This document shows, piece by piece, positions 21,393-32,993 of a stretch of 64,000 nt of DNA; within the stretch, counting starts at the first letter, position 1; each line of letters starts with the position of its first letter. The notes below the pieces were generated by a model that did not search any database, was not told the DNA's origin, and saw only the letters and a program-made list of their open reading frames with translations. The translations under genes were made by a program, and so were the position numbers. Source of the stretch: Fulvia fulva (taxonomy: Eukaryota; Ascomycota; Dothideomycetes; Mycosphaerellales; Mycosphaerellaceae); NCBI RefSeq assembly GCF_020509005.1, contig NC_063013.1:6200001-6264000 (forward strand). Direction: 5' to 3'.

Positions 21393-22102
21393 TTAAAGCA
21401 GCATGACCTTATACTTCGCACTTAAGCCCTCTACAGCCTCGAGCTCCATCTTCAACTCAACTCCCCACTTCTCGCCGACGTGGCCCTCCATCTCTTCAAC
21501 AAGATCTGTGCCCTGACGCTCCTTCTGCGCCAGGGTCCATTCCACGCGTTCGATGTGCAGATTACGGACTGCGCTTCTCCTCGAGGCATCAATGGACCTT
21601 AGCCACTGACCTAAGATACACGCCCCGAGGGTCCACCACTCGACAGTGAAATCCCCTCTGGTGCGGTAGAAGTACGGCAAGAGTTCGTCACGCAGTGTGC
21701 GGCACGTGTGCGTGATCGCGGGTCGCATTGATCTAAGATGGCCAAGAGACTGCCTCTTTCGGGTATCGAACGCAGACATGATGCTTTGCGTAGTGCATGT
21801 GCCGGTTCTGTCGATTACGAGTCGTCCGATCTTGACCCACAGCTCGGGTGGGAGGTCGAGCAGGCGAAAGGGCTGACATTTGATGTTAGTAAAGAGCACA
21901 TCTCGAGAAGGGCGATTATGCGGACCTTGACGTCCTCCTTCGGCTTCTTGTTGGCAGTACCGACCTTCAAGGAGTTGCGCTTTCTCTTCAGGATGGTCTG
22001 GTTTTCTGGTTGCTGGTCGCAGGTCTTGTTGTCCATCAAAAGTGTCATCTTTGATTTCTGTGTGCGCCTGCTGGCTTGCGTTGAGGTGGTGGGAGGAGAC
22101 AT
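21393..22102 (-). CDS. F-box-like hypothetical protein, 2 exons
   Basis: The best model joins 22102-21926 to 21872-21393 through a 53-nt intron (GTCCGC..CAG, with a canonical TACTAAC branch site), giving 218 aa. Exon 1 is a basic, low-complexity N terminus (MSPPTTSTQASRRTQK). Exon 2 starts at an F-box-like motif (PFRLLDLPPELWVKIGRLVI), followed by the patch PAITHTCRTLRDELLPYFY typical of the same family as the gene at 8664. Both exons meet in phase 0. The alternative is an unspliced 254-aa reading in another upstream frame, which has an unstructured N terminus and leaves the branch site unexplained. The donor is not the common GTAAGT type, which lowers confidence in the exact junction. Function unknown. 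Confidence 0.65.
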
Positions 22103-23281
22103 GCTCGATGTTGTGTTGTGGGAAGGAAGGAAGGCGGTGAGAATTAGTGCTCCTCATGTACTCAGCGCCCGTTCACCGTGCAGGGTCCTTTGATCACATG
22201 CACAGCGGCACGTGAGTTCACTCACGAAGTTCGAATGCTTGGAGGCCACATAAGCAAGACACTTAATGCACCGCCGCACCGTCGCACCACCCTATCCCTC
22301 GCCCTCGAACTCGAGCTTCACGGCGAGCCTCCAGTCCCACTCGATACTCTACTTAAACGAGTGTCTGCTTGTCTCATCACAAAGCAACGACGGACACCTG
22401 ATGCACACAGCCGGGGATTCTGAACCTCTATAATAGAAACGCACAAACATTCATGCCATGGGCCTAGATCACTGTTAGTTCAGATCCCCCAAAGCGGAAA
22501 TGCCTGGTGGGAGATGTTCAGTAAGACATCTGCTCGGCTAGCCCCGGCACTATAAGGGTGTCTATGCCATTGAATCCTCCCAGCCCGCACCGACGATGCA
22601 AGATAGCTTGGTGGTATTTGAACCTCACCCCTTTCCTAGCTACGGGTAGACTTGATCAGCGACATACAGTGATTGCGCAACGGAATGACGTGAACCTCAT
22701 GGTCCCCCATCAATATCACGATAGGACCCATGAGTCTTCACCTCTCACGGTCGAGTGATTGCCATTAATCAAGTTGCATAAGCAGTTAAAGGGCCATGAG
22801 CCTTTACTCTTACGATATCGCCAGTGTAGAGCTCTACCTAGTTGCATAGCGAGAGGTCGATTCTTGGGGGTCAAGAATGGTCGTGTATGTGCGTTTTGAT
22901 CTTTCTGCCATTATTGTGGACTTGCGTGCTTGTTCTTGTAGGGCATAGCTTAGTGGTGGCCGTTCCCTGTCTCTGGAGGCTTCGCGAAAGGTTGTGAGTA
23001 AGGGGGTTGCAGAGGGCTCTATGTACGTACAGTCTAGGCCAGGGAGGTACAGGGTAAGGTAAGGTCAGAAGACAACGACAGCAAAAAGAAAAAAACAATC
23101 ATGCCGAGGCGAATGGTCATCAATGGGATGCAAAGCCTGACGCCAATTACAGAATGCGCGGATGCACTCGTCGAAAGTCTTGCATCGCCGACATGGCATG
23201 CGAGGCTTCGACTACGCTATCCAGTCTAGACGTGTTGTGTTACCCCCCTCGATTGTGCGGCCAAAGTTCTCAAAGTTCTCA
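22103..23281. other. 1.2-kb region without a supported gene
   Basis: Short frames on both strands (up to 81 codons) have no recognisable domain and no plausible splice structure. CA/TG content is normal, so it is not RIP-mutated repeat. It separates the F-box-like gene from the methyltransferase pseudogene. Confidence 0.45.
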
Positions 23282-23993
23282 TTACCCCGACCGGTCCCGA
23301 GGCATGTACACACACATCTCGAACACATTCGCAAACGGCAACGTCACATTCTGAAAGTCACCCTTCGGCCCTCGCACGTACGCCAGCAAGTCCTTGTATC
23401 CCTCTGCGCCCGAGATGGTATTATCAGTCAAGACCACCGCGCCGTGTCGTAGCCTCGGAAGAACGGTCTTCAAGGTCGGTAACGGAAGGGCGGACCAGAC
23501 TATTGTGCAGCTTTGTTAGAAGATGGTAACTCGAAAGCCATGCCACACAATCGATACTCACTATCAAGAAGCAAAAGATCGACCAGCGGCAACACCACCT
23601 TCAACGTCTCCAGCAAATCGCCCACTCGCAGATCAATCTCTCGCTCCACGCCTCCCCCACACTGCTCCCAGTACCTCCGCGCAACCTCGGCTTTCTGCGC
23701 TTCCTTCTCAGTCGCGATTACGACCCCAGACTTTCCCGTCATGGCCTTGGTCTGCGCCACAGCCAGGGCGAGATAGATGGTGCTCACCCCGAAGCTAGTG
23801 CCATGTTGCCGGTTTCTGATAGGGCTGTCTCCTGGTCTAGCTTGATGGAGAGAATCGTGTTAGACAGACTATGCGATGAGAAAGTCGAGTCCGGGAGGCT
23901 GTCGTTGACGCCAGGGCACGCCGCTCGAGATGTTTCTGGCACCATCCAGGTGTAAATCGAATTGAGCTTCTTGCTCGTCAAAGACCTTGACAT
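23282..23993 (-). pseudogene. SAM-dependent O-methyltransferase pseudogene (frameshift in motif I)
   Basis: The C-terminal two thirds is a clear class I O-methyltransferase: GTSFGVSTIYLALAVAQ (motif I), VIATEKEAQKAEVARRYW, then VDLLLLD. A 62-nt intron follows (23561-23500, GTGAGT..TAG), and the next exon reads IWSALPLPTLKTVLPRL, ending near MPRDRSG. Upstream, the ATG frame from 23993 reaches KLDQETALSETGNM and then leaves the methyltransferase frame just before GTSFG. The Val-Glu-Ala that normally precedes Gly-Thr-Ser is missing. A deletion of 3n+1 bases in motif I explains both the shift and the lost residues. A non-canonical splice (GTGCCC..CTAG) could bypass the shift but would still lack the SAM-binding acidic residue. 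Family members methylate small phenolics or polyketides. Probably non-functional. Confidence 0.7.
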
Positions 23994-24880
23994 GATTAGC
24001 AGTGAGAAGCCTGGGTGACGTCGGCGTTCGAATCCACACTATACATGCAGAGCATCATGAGGGTAGTAAGCAGTATCTCTGTGCTCTCCGCATACACACC
24101 AGCCGGGAAGCGAGACCGGCTCACTCCGCACGAGAAGTTTCCCGGCTCGATGAAGGATTTAGGTCCACGGACCCGCAGTTTCGCAATGATAAGCCTTGCA
24201 ATCATCAATGGCCATATCGTGCCTGGATTCGACGCGTTACAACGCGTGTCATGCACCTCTTCGGGGTCTCCCATCGGCATGATGAGGACGCGTTGGAAAG
24301 TCTCGTCATGAAGCCGAACTTCTTGCTCGTAACCATTGAGAGCGAGTTGCAGCTCCTCGATGTAGGGACAAGGTCGGAAGAAGGCTGCAAGCATCTTGTG
24401 TCTGCCAGATGACTTCGGCTCATTGAAGCGAGTGCTTCGTTGGATTGTCGCCCGCTCCGTCTGCCTCCGCAAGGCTCGTGGATCTGACCATTTCTCAGAA
24501 GACCTCGGGCATCATCTTTCGAGGTCCGCGGAAGATGGCTCGCCTTCATGCACACAGCTCATCATCAGCCCAGCAGCACAAGAACACGCGACAGCCACAA
24601 GAGCACTAGCTTGGTCAACGACCAAGTCATGCCGATGAGATCTAGCCCGTCGCGGTGAAACAGAAGCCAGATCGCTCCTGAAAGTGGGCTCACATGACGT
24701 CGACGCACATTGCAGTTTTGCTTCACGAGCCACGAGTGACAAGCATTAGCCAAGCGAACATGTCGTGCTCGGTGCTCCGCGTACATCATTCGCACGTCGA
24801 ACCGCCTTGTGGAACTGCTCTCTGCTGCTGGACACTACTCCACGACTTCGTTGCCACGACGACAGATCAAGTAAGCCATC
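23994..24880. other. region upstream of the phospholipase gene, no supported gene
   Basis: A minus frame (24472-23996) opens only with TTG; its first ATG, about 27 codons in, gives MLAAFFRPCPYIEELQLALN. It shows no domain I recognise, and overlapping plus frames are equally long. It might be a degraded N-terminal neighbour of the methyltransferase pseudogene. The right part presumably includes the phospholipase promoter. Confidence 0.35.
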
Positions 24881-27800
24881 ATGGTATTAGGCAAGACATC
24901 ACATGTCAGCCCTGAGGAGCAGAGAGTGCGAGACGAGCATGGCAACCACAAAGACCTCGGAGACAAGACCAAGGGCGGGCTCAGTGGTCTCAGGCAGAAG
25001 CTGAAGGATACCAAGTTGTACGATGCTAAGGTACGTCGATCGTCAGACTCACCCTCAACACCGGACTAACGCCCAAAGGTTGGAGCAATTCACTTGAAGC
25101 ATCGCCTGGGGAAATTTCAGAACCTGGTCAACACAAATCATCGCCACGATGAAGAACATGAGCAGGAGACAGATGCCAAGCGGACCAGGATCGCCGAAGG
25201 CCATCGTTTCCAGTCGTTCGCCCCGGAGCGTGACGGCAACAAGATCAAGTGGTATATCGACGGTGCGGACTACTTCCACGCCGTGTCGGTCGCCCTCGAG
25301 AGAGCGAAGGAGACCATTTATATTGAAGACTGGTGGCTGAGTCCCGAATTGTTCCTCCGGAGACCGCCCTACTACAACCAGGAGTGGCGACTGGACTACG
25401 TGCTCAAACGCGCAGCTGAACGAGGCGTCAAGATCTACGTGGTGGTGTACCGAGAGGTTGAGCATGCGTTGACGTGCAATTCGCAACACACCAAGAAGGC
25501 TCTCATGCGCCTTTGTCCTGAAGGCTCGCCTGGCTACGGCAACATCAAGGTCATGCGCCACCCAGATCACAACGTCCTGGAGAACGCCTCAGATATGACA
25601 TTCTACTGGGCTCATCACGAGAAGTTCATTGTTATTGATTACGATCTTGCCTTCATCGGTGGTCTGGATCTCTGCTTTGGTCGATGGGATAACAGACAGC
25701 ACATCCTTGCTGACGCACATCCCACTGGCGTACAGAACGAGATCTTCCCGGGCCAAGACTTCAACAACAACCGCATCATGGACTTTCAGAGTGTTCAGGA
25801 CTGGAAGAGCAACGAAGTCTCGAAAGCTGACTATGGAAGGATGCCGTGGCATGATGTTGCCATGGGACTCGTTGGTCCATGCGTTTACGACATAGCTGAG
25901 CACTTTGTATTGAGGTGGAACTTCTGCAAGCGAGACAAGTATAAGCGTGATGACCGCTATGATTGGCTCACTCTGACAGGACGCACCGACGACGATGAGG
26001 ATCTGATAGGCGTGCAAAGGCCAAAGCATCCCGTCGGAGACTACATTCACCACCCACTATCGCCGCTGGAACATAAAAGAGGCAACCCACGTCAGGGACA
26101 TAGCGTCCAGCGCCATAACACCGAGAGTGGCCCAGAGAGTGTCGAGAAAGAAGAATTCCACGATGCCCAAGAAAGTGTCGACGAGCACGGCTACAAGAGA
26201 GAACAGCATCGCTATGGCCATGGTATCCAAAAAGACCTCCGCGAGCACGGTGTACATCGCCCCCACTTCCACAAAGGCGACAGCGAGAACACGCCAGAGT
26301 CGAAGGGAGTCATGTACCAGGAGAACGCCAAAGTGACCGGGAATGACCCCAAGAATGAAGGCGTTGTGTCCGCCTCTGGTGGTGAGTATGAGAAGAGCAA
26401 GGGCCACACGTCCGACAAGCTCGAAGAAGGAATCATCAATGGCCAAGGCACAGTGCACGCGCAGCTAGTCCGCTCTTCGGCAGACTGGTCTTCTGGGATC
26501 CTCGCCGAGCAGAGCATTCAGACAGCATATTGCCAGATCATCCGCGGAGCCAAGCATTATGTCTACATCGAAAACCAGTTCTTCATCACTGCAACGGGCG
26601 ACCAGCAAGCGCCTATCCACAACCGGATCGGTGCCGCTATCGTTGACGCATGTGTCAAAGCGGCCAAGGAGGGCCGCAAGTTCCGAGTGATCATTATGAT
26701 TCCAACTATTCCTGGCTTCGCCGGTGATCTTCGAGACGATGCAGCAACTGGCACGCGAGCCATCATGGACTACCAATACAAGTCACTATGTCGCGGCGAC
26801 CACAGTATCTTTGGTAGGATCAGGGCAGCTGGCGTGGACCCTACGCAGTACATCTTCGTGTTCAACCTACGCTCATACGACAGACTAAACAAAACCCCCA
26901 AGCTGAAAGAACAAGAACTAAACTCCGGAGTCTCATACCAGGAAGTACAACGGGCACAAGCCGAAGAGATCATGCCCGAAGGTATACACGCAAGTGAAGG
27001 TGTGGAAGGTGCAGGAACCAGCGGTTTCCGCCACGCCGCCAAGGAGGGCGGTGCCAAGGCTCTCTTCAAGAAGACCAGAAGGACCAGCGTCGATCTTGAT
27101 GAAGAAGACAAAGTCCATGCGGAAGAGCCTAAAGAGGGTGCTGCGATGCTGGCTGACAAGAAGCGACGCTTTGAAGATCATAAGCATCCGAACACCGAGG
27201 AGTTTGAGGAGAGTCTCGACTCGATGGCGAAGAATGCTATGCTTGGACAGAAGAATGTCAGCGAAGAGGGGTATGCCGGACGGGACCAGGGTGGGAAGAA
27301 GAAGGGTGATGATGAGCATTCGGAAAATCTCCGACAGCAAGAACTGGAGAACTTTGTGCAGGAAGAGCTGTACATTCACGGAGTAAGTTTCGTGCTGTTC
27401 CTTGAGAGGATTGCTGCTGACTGTTTACAGAAAACCCTTATCGTGGACGATCGAATTGTCATCGTTGGTTCCAGCAATATCAACGACAGGTCGCAGTTAG
27501 GATTCCACGATTCCGAGCTCAGCATTGTCATGGAAGACACGACCCCTTTACCCTCCAAGATGAACGGCCAAGACTACTCCGCCGGTCACCACGCCGCTAC
27601 CCTCCGCCGCATGCTCTGGCGCGAACACCTCGGCCTCCTCCCTCCTCAAAACTGGAACATAGAAAACGACATCAACGCCCAACCCCCCGACGACGGCGCC
27701 AACGAATGGTTCGCCGGCGACGAACACGACAAATTCGTCGAGGACCCCCTCTCCGACGAACTCTGGACAGAATGGTGCAAGCGCGCAACCGTCAACACGA

Positions 27801-28060
27801 AAGTTTTCCGGCACTTATTCCACGCAGACCCCGACGACAACGTCAAGACGTTCGAAGACTACGACCGATTCCTGGGAGCAAAGGGGTCCCGGAAAGCCGG
27901 CCATATCTACGATGAGTTCCAGCCTGTTGAGATTGTGCGCCAGGAGCTTGATAAGATCAAGGGCCATCTTGTTTGGATGCCGTTGCGGTTTTTGGAGAAT
28001 GCTGAGATGGCGGAGAAGGGGTTGCAGGTTAATTCTGTTACTGAGAGTGTATATACCTAG
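24881..28060 (+). CDS. phospholipase D, two HKD motifs, 3 exons
   Basis: Exons 24881-25030, 25079-27382 and 27431-28060 join to 1027 aa. Both introns are 48 nt (GTACGT..AAG and GTAAGT..CAG). Start is MVLGKTSHVSPEEQ. The first HKD motif, HHEKFIVIDYDLAFIGG, is near residue 229. The second, HGKTLIVDDRIVIVGSSN, near residue 817, exists only after the second intron is removed. Other PLD hallmarks are IYIEDWWLSPELFLRRP and YVYIENQFFI (catalytic-lobe blocks) and LGFHDSELSIVMED near the end. Residues of about 370-470 and 640-760 are charged, low-complexity insertions. There is no PX or PH domain, as in the shorter fungal PLD class. The enzyme hydrolyses phosphatidylcholine-type lipids to phosphatidic acid at membranes and needs both HKD halves. 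It is the last gene of the island. Confidence 0.93.
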
Positions 28061-28364
28061 TACAGCAGCTCGCAGAAGGCGAGTCGGTCGATACGACATT
28101 CATGAAAGTGCACATCACCAACCGCGGAATGTCGCGGGAGTGGTTTTGCGCTTCCTACCTTGGGCCGGCATTGAGTCGATACCGTCGAGTCGGCGCCTTT
28201 TGGTTTCGACTGAAGGAGTAAGTCCGTCCAACGGATCTACTGTAACGAACAGGGTAAGTGTCAGCTCATCTCATCAGTACGGTCCCGATCCTGGCATGTC
28301 CCAACGTGGCTCTAGGTATACAAACTTTAACACTGCTGGCTACTGCCGGAACCTAACGACCAGG
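28061..28364. other. 3' flank of the phospholipase gene up to the repeat border
   Basis: Unique-looking sequence with normal CA/TG content ending at the Copia-3 LTR. No gene is supported; it probably contains the phospholipase 3' UTR. Confidence 0.45.
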
Positions 28365-28571
28365 TATCACGTTATTTGTGTGGGAAGTTATTGTACGGGC
28401 TTATATAGGGTGTTTCAAAAGCAGGTTGTGTATTGCATATGTCTATCTAGAATAGACCAGTGTTGCTCTTAAAGAGGCTATAGATGACTAATTAGTCACC
28501 TAACTCTTAGCGTACGTGGCCTCAAGTTTTAATAATAGGCTATTACCTATATATACGCTTAGATCGCGACA
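28365..28571 (-). repeat. Copia-3 LTR (207 bp) at the right island border
   Basis: It has the same length as the Copia-3 3' LTR at 40347-40553 and matches it in the opposite orientation. It ends at the RC of TGTCGCGATC and is followed by a minus-strand polypurine tract (RC of TACCCCCTTA), so it is the 3' LTR of a minus-strand element. The gene-facing half keeps TTGTGTATTGCATATG-type dinucleotides; the half facing the repeats is more RIP-mutated. It contains an imperfect copy of the TGACTAA/TTAGTCA dyad near 28475-28495. Confidence 0.85.
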
Positions 28572-28862
28572 TACCCCCTTAGCTCGTACGCTAGAGTAAA
28601 TGAGCTAATCCTATATAATCGCGTATACCCTATTATAACTATCTCCCTATCTATAGTAGTAACGTTAGGCCCTCGGTATTACTACTACTATAGTAAGAGT
28701 AAGTTAGTTATTTTAAGTAAAGTAAGCTAAGGTAACTCAGGTAAGCTTTATACCCCTTCTTACCCCTTTATATCTTACTTTTACTACTACTATTATTACT
28801 TGTATAATAAGGTATAGATTATATAACTATTACTAGTAAGATAGCTTAGGTAATAGTCCTAT
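28572..28862 (-). mobile_element. 3' untranslated part of a minus-strand Copia-3 copy (left of LINE-2)
   Basis: The sequence matches, in reverse orientation, the Copia-3 3' untranslated region at about 40060-40346. It is interrupted at 28862 by LINE-2 and resumes at 32913. Both arms are RIP-mutated. Confidence 0.75.
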
Positions 28863-31800
28863 TCTAGTTAGTCATAGATAGATAGATATTTCATTTGCCC
28901 GATGTAGTGCCTCTCGGCCTATGCGGGTCTGGAGCTATGGAATACCTAGGGTAGGAAACCTGCATATGCAAGTGAAACCCTCCCTCCTCTACCTCTGATT
29001 TGTTGCTGTGAGTGATCTGCTTTCTCCTTCCACCAGGGTGCACTAGTGTCTGGGGCTGAGCCTCCTAGACTACCTTGCCTGCTACCCTGAGCTTTCACCT
29101 CTTCCTCCTCCTCCTCCCCCTCCTCTTACTGCTGGTGCTGCTTCCCTCCCTTCGATCCACCTCTCTGTCTCTTCAGCAAGGGAGAATTAAGCTAAAAACT
29201 TTTCTGATATAACCCATTTGACCATTCTCTGCAGGTCTTCCTGACTGTTAACAAGGGCCTTGTATCGTCTGTCCCTTGCTTTTGCTCTCCAGATCTCTCT
29301 TCCCCTTGACCAGTCTGGGCAGACAAGCAGCATGTGCTCAGGGTTTTGGGAAGGGTAGCCACAGGGGCATGCCTTTGTGTTGTATCCTGGGACTCGTCTT
29401 TGATGTAGATATGCTCTAAGCCCAATGTGCTCAGAGCGAATTTGGATTGCTAAGCTTGCCTCAGCCCTCTTGAGGTTGGTGTAGAGGGTGTAGTTGTATC
29501 TGCCAAACTGTTGGAGAGCTGCTGGTGTTCTTGGTCTCTGTGGTTTGATTCTCCACTGTTTCTCCTAGAGAAGTCCTGCGATCTGTTCAGACAGTGTCTG
29601 CTTCTTCTTGTCTTGTTTGTCCCTGTCTGCCTGTTCTCTGTTGAGCCTCCTGTGCTTCGAGCTGGGCTTGGAGAGTGTAGGCTTCTTCTAGGTCTGCCTT
29701 CTTCTGGGGGGTTCTTGTTGGTCTTGCTGGTGCAGAGGGGTCCCTTTGGAGTCTAATCTTTGCGGCTGCTGCATCAATAGCACTCTGGACTGGGTAGTCT
29801 GATGTCTTAAGAGCATACTAGCATCTCATCCCAAGAAGATAGTGTTGGATTGGTGGTGTTCCAGACTCTATCTCAAGGGTTGTTGTTGGGGTGGACTTGT
29901 ATGCTCCCATCACCCTTTTGAGGCATTGGCTTTGGACTCTGTTTAGGGGGGCTTCTATCCTCTATAGGATCTTCTTGTCTGCTGTCCAGATCTGGGCTCT
30001 ATATAACATAGCTGGCTTGACAATGACTTTGTACATAATCCTGGCTTTCTCGAAGGTAGCTCCCTAGGTGGATGCAGTCAGTCTCTCAATGGATTGTCTG
30101 TTCTGGTTTGCCCTTGCCTGTGCCTTCTTGACTTGGGGTCCCCAGCTGAGCTTTGGATCAAGCCAGACTCCAAGCACTCTCAATTCTTGTTAGGGGTGCG
30201 TCTTATGGCCCTGGATGTTGATGGATGCCTGCATGTTGTGTCTTGTCCTAGCCTTGCTAAAGTGGATGAGCTGATACTTGTCTAGTGCGAATTTCACTCT
30301 ATGTCTCTTTGCCCACTACTCATATGTTTGGTGCCTATCTTCTAGGATTCTGCAGTTCTCTTCTGTTGATTCAGACCAAGCTAGGATGTTGGTGTCGTCT
30401 ACGAAGCCTGAGGCAGATGAGTTGGGAGTTGTCAGGAGTGGGATCCAGCCTTCCATGAACAGGAGGAAGAGGATTAGGGCCAGTGTTGATCCTTGAGGAA
30501 TGCCAGTAGAGATTGGTGAGGGATCTGATTTGTATGTGCTAAGTAGAAGGCTTGTGCTTCTTCCCTGAAGGTAGGACTTAGTGAACTGAACCATCCAGTT
30601 TGGTAAGCCCTTTTGTCTGAGGATGTATAGCAGTCTAGGGTGTGACACATTGTCAAAGGCTCCAGAGATGTCCAGGGAGAGGAGGGTGGCTACTTTGTTG
30701 TTCTTCTGATGCCAGAGTGTCTTGACCTGTTTAGTGATGGGTTCAATTGCTGAGAGGGTAGATCTCTGCTTCCTGCTCCCCATCTGTGTGTCTAGGAGGA
30801 GGTAGTAGGTCTCCACAAGCTCTGTCATTCTGATTGCAACTAGCTTCTCTAGGACCTTCCCAATTGTGTTGAGCAGGGCTATTGGTCTGTAGGATCTGAG
30901 CTTTGTGTAGTCATCCTTCTAGGGTTTCCTGAGAACATAGGTCAGGGACTTCTTGTACTTACTTAGGCAGTATCCAATCTGGAGGCAGCCTGAGAAGATG
31001 TTGGCCAGCACTGGTGCAATGATCTCCTTGTAAGCCTTTAGGAAGCTGTTGCTGATCCTGTCTGGTCCTAGGGCTTTGTTTCCTGGGAGCTTCTCTAGGA
31101 TGCTAGCGATCTCTGTGGGATCTACTGATGCTCTTTGGAAGAGGGGCGTAGGCAGCTGTGCCTCCCTGATGTCACTAAGGTCTGCTTCTACCTAGGCTCC
31201 AAAGAAATGCTGTCTGAAGGCTTCTGCTTTTCCCTACATTGTGGTCTGTTTGTTGCCTTGTAGATCTAGAATGTCTGGAAACTGTAGCGAGGGGTTCCTA
31301 TCCTGTTCTGATTTCCTAGCCCATTTGGCCAGCCTCCACATCTAGTGTGGGTTCTTTGTCAAGATCCCAACTGTTGCTCTCCAGTCTTGGAGCTTGTCCC
31401 TTTTGATCTGGATCTTCTTTTCTTGGCAGATCTTGGTGTATTGGTCCCAGACAGTCTGAGTCTTTTGCTGGACCCAATTTCTCCTTGCTCTCCTAGCAGC
31501 CTTGACTTTGTCTCCATAGTCCTTGGTCCAGAAGGGTTTCAGGAACTGGGAGTGCTTCTTTGCTAGGATTACTTGGATGGCGATGTTCTGAAGGATGTGT
31601 GTGAAGCTGGCTGTTGCATAGTCGATTCCCTCCTCGGTTTGCAAGTTCTAACAGTTTATATGTTCGTTCTCCAGTTCGTCAGCAAGTCTCTCTTTGACCT
31701 AGGTCTAGTCAGCTGCTTTCCAGTTTGGTTTGTCTTCTTGAGGTTCCTGTTGTTCTGCCTTCTAGTGGAGGCTTGTCTGAACTGGAAGGTGGTCAGATGA

Positions 31801-32904
31801 GGACTCAAGCTCCAGGTTTGTATTGTAGTAGAGAAGTCTTGCTGCTAGGTTAGCTATAAGGAAGCAGAGGTCTATTGTGCTAGTGCTGTTCCTTGCAGCC
31901 TAAGTCTCTGTGCCTTTTATGGTTGCTAGGCTCATATGTGCCAGCTCTGTCATCCAAATCAGTCTTCCTGCCAGGAAGTGATGGGCTGGGACAAAGTCTG
32001 AGCCCCAAGCTGGGTGGTGGATGTTGAATTCTCCAAGCAGAATGTGTTCTCCGGGTTGTTGGAGGGCCTCTAGGATCTGTTCAAGGGTCGCCAGTTTAAT
32101 GCTGCTCCTAGAGTCAGGTGGGGGGTTGTAGGCACTGTGGATTGAGATCGGTCCTTGGTCAGTTTGGAGTCTGATTGTGGTAAAGTCTCCAGTTGTCTGT
32201 TCCACTTGTTTCCAGGAGTCTACACTAAGCAGTTTGCTCACATAGATGCATGTTCTTGGTGTTATCAGTAGACCAAGCTGGGTGAGCTCTGCCACAGCAT
32301 GCGCATCTTGCATTCTGTTTTGGGGCTGCGCAGTCTTTGACTTGGTGGCCCTGGGCATAGTGGGAGCAGGTGTCTGTCGTCGTTGTGCACTTTGCTGCAA
32401 TGTGACCATATTGCTGACATTTGAAGCATTGGAGCACCCTGTGGCTGCTGTGAAAAACCTCTGTCATCAGGTTCTCACACTCCCAGAAAAGGCCCCTGTC
32501 AAGAACCTTGTTTGCCTGTTCAGCTGTGTTGACCCAGATGATTAGAGATGATGCTGTTTTGCCTGGGTCTGCCTTCCTCTTAAGCCAGGTGGCCTTTGAG
32601 ATCCTTAGCCCTGGGCAAGTAGCCTAGTTCTGGCCCTGCAGTCTCTGGAGGTCTTCTTCCACCTTGAAGCCTTTTGGCACACTGTGCACTAGGACTGTGA
32701 ACTGCTGTTGAGAGACTCTAGCTGTCTTCCCAATCTTTGTTGTCCATGCCCTCTGTGTTTCAAGGTTCTGTTTGTCTTGTGCCTGGGCTGTGAACAGCTA
32801 GAGGATGCCTCCCTCCCTTGCTCTTGCCCCAACCACCTCCGGCCTGCCAATCCTTTCTCGTCCTCTGGTCGCGTTTGTGCGGTCATCGTGTTTTTTGCGT
32901 GCCC
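28863..32904 (-). mobile_element. LINE-2, full-length Tad1-like non-LTR retrotransposon, lightly RIP-mutated
   Basis: A 4.04-kb minus-strand insertion flanked by an 8-bp duplication AGTCCTAT (28855-28862 and 32905-32912). The homologous uninterrupted site lies near 40060-40080. From the 5' end it holds ORF1 from about 32886, a CCHC zinc-knuckle array near 32440-32300 (CFKCQQYGHIAAKC), an endonuclease near 32300-31650 (LLGEFNIHHPAWGSD), and a reverse transcriptase near 31100-30000 (DISGAFDNVSHPRLL, GFVDDTNIL). A terminal Cys/His motif near 29400-29280 (CPCGYPSQNPEHMLLVCPDW) follows, then a (TATC)n tail. Long frames survive between scattered stops, mostly TAG. It is related to but distinct from LINE-1. 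Confidence 0.9.
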
Positions 32905-32912
32905 AGTCCTAT

Positions 32913-32993
32913 GATGTAGACTTTAACTTAAGCGTATAATTATCTTACCTACCGGTAGATATTAGAGGTCCTAAGTTTAATCTAAGAGTAGGC
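32913..32993 (-). mobile_element. continuation of the minus Copia-3 3' untranslated region
   Basis: It matches the reverse complement of about 39990-40060 (shared GAGGTCCTAAGTT) and is the right arm of the sequence split by LINE-2. It ends abruptly at a plus-oriented Copia-3 LTR start. Confidence 0.65.

Noticed and set aside
23996..24472. A 158-codon minus-strand frame upstream of the methyltransferase pseudogene.
   Set aside because: It opens with TTG, no domain is recognised, and overlapping frames on the other strand are about as long; not enough to call a gene.
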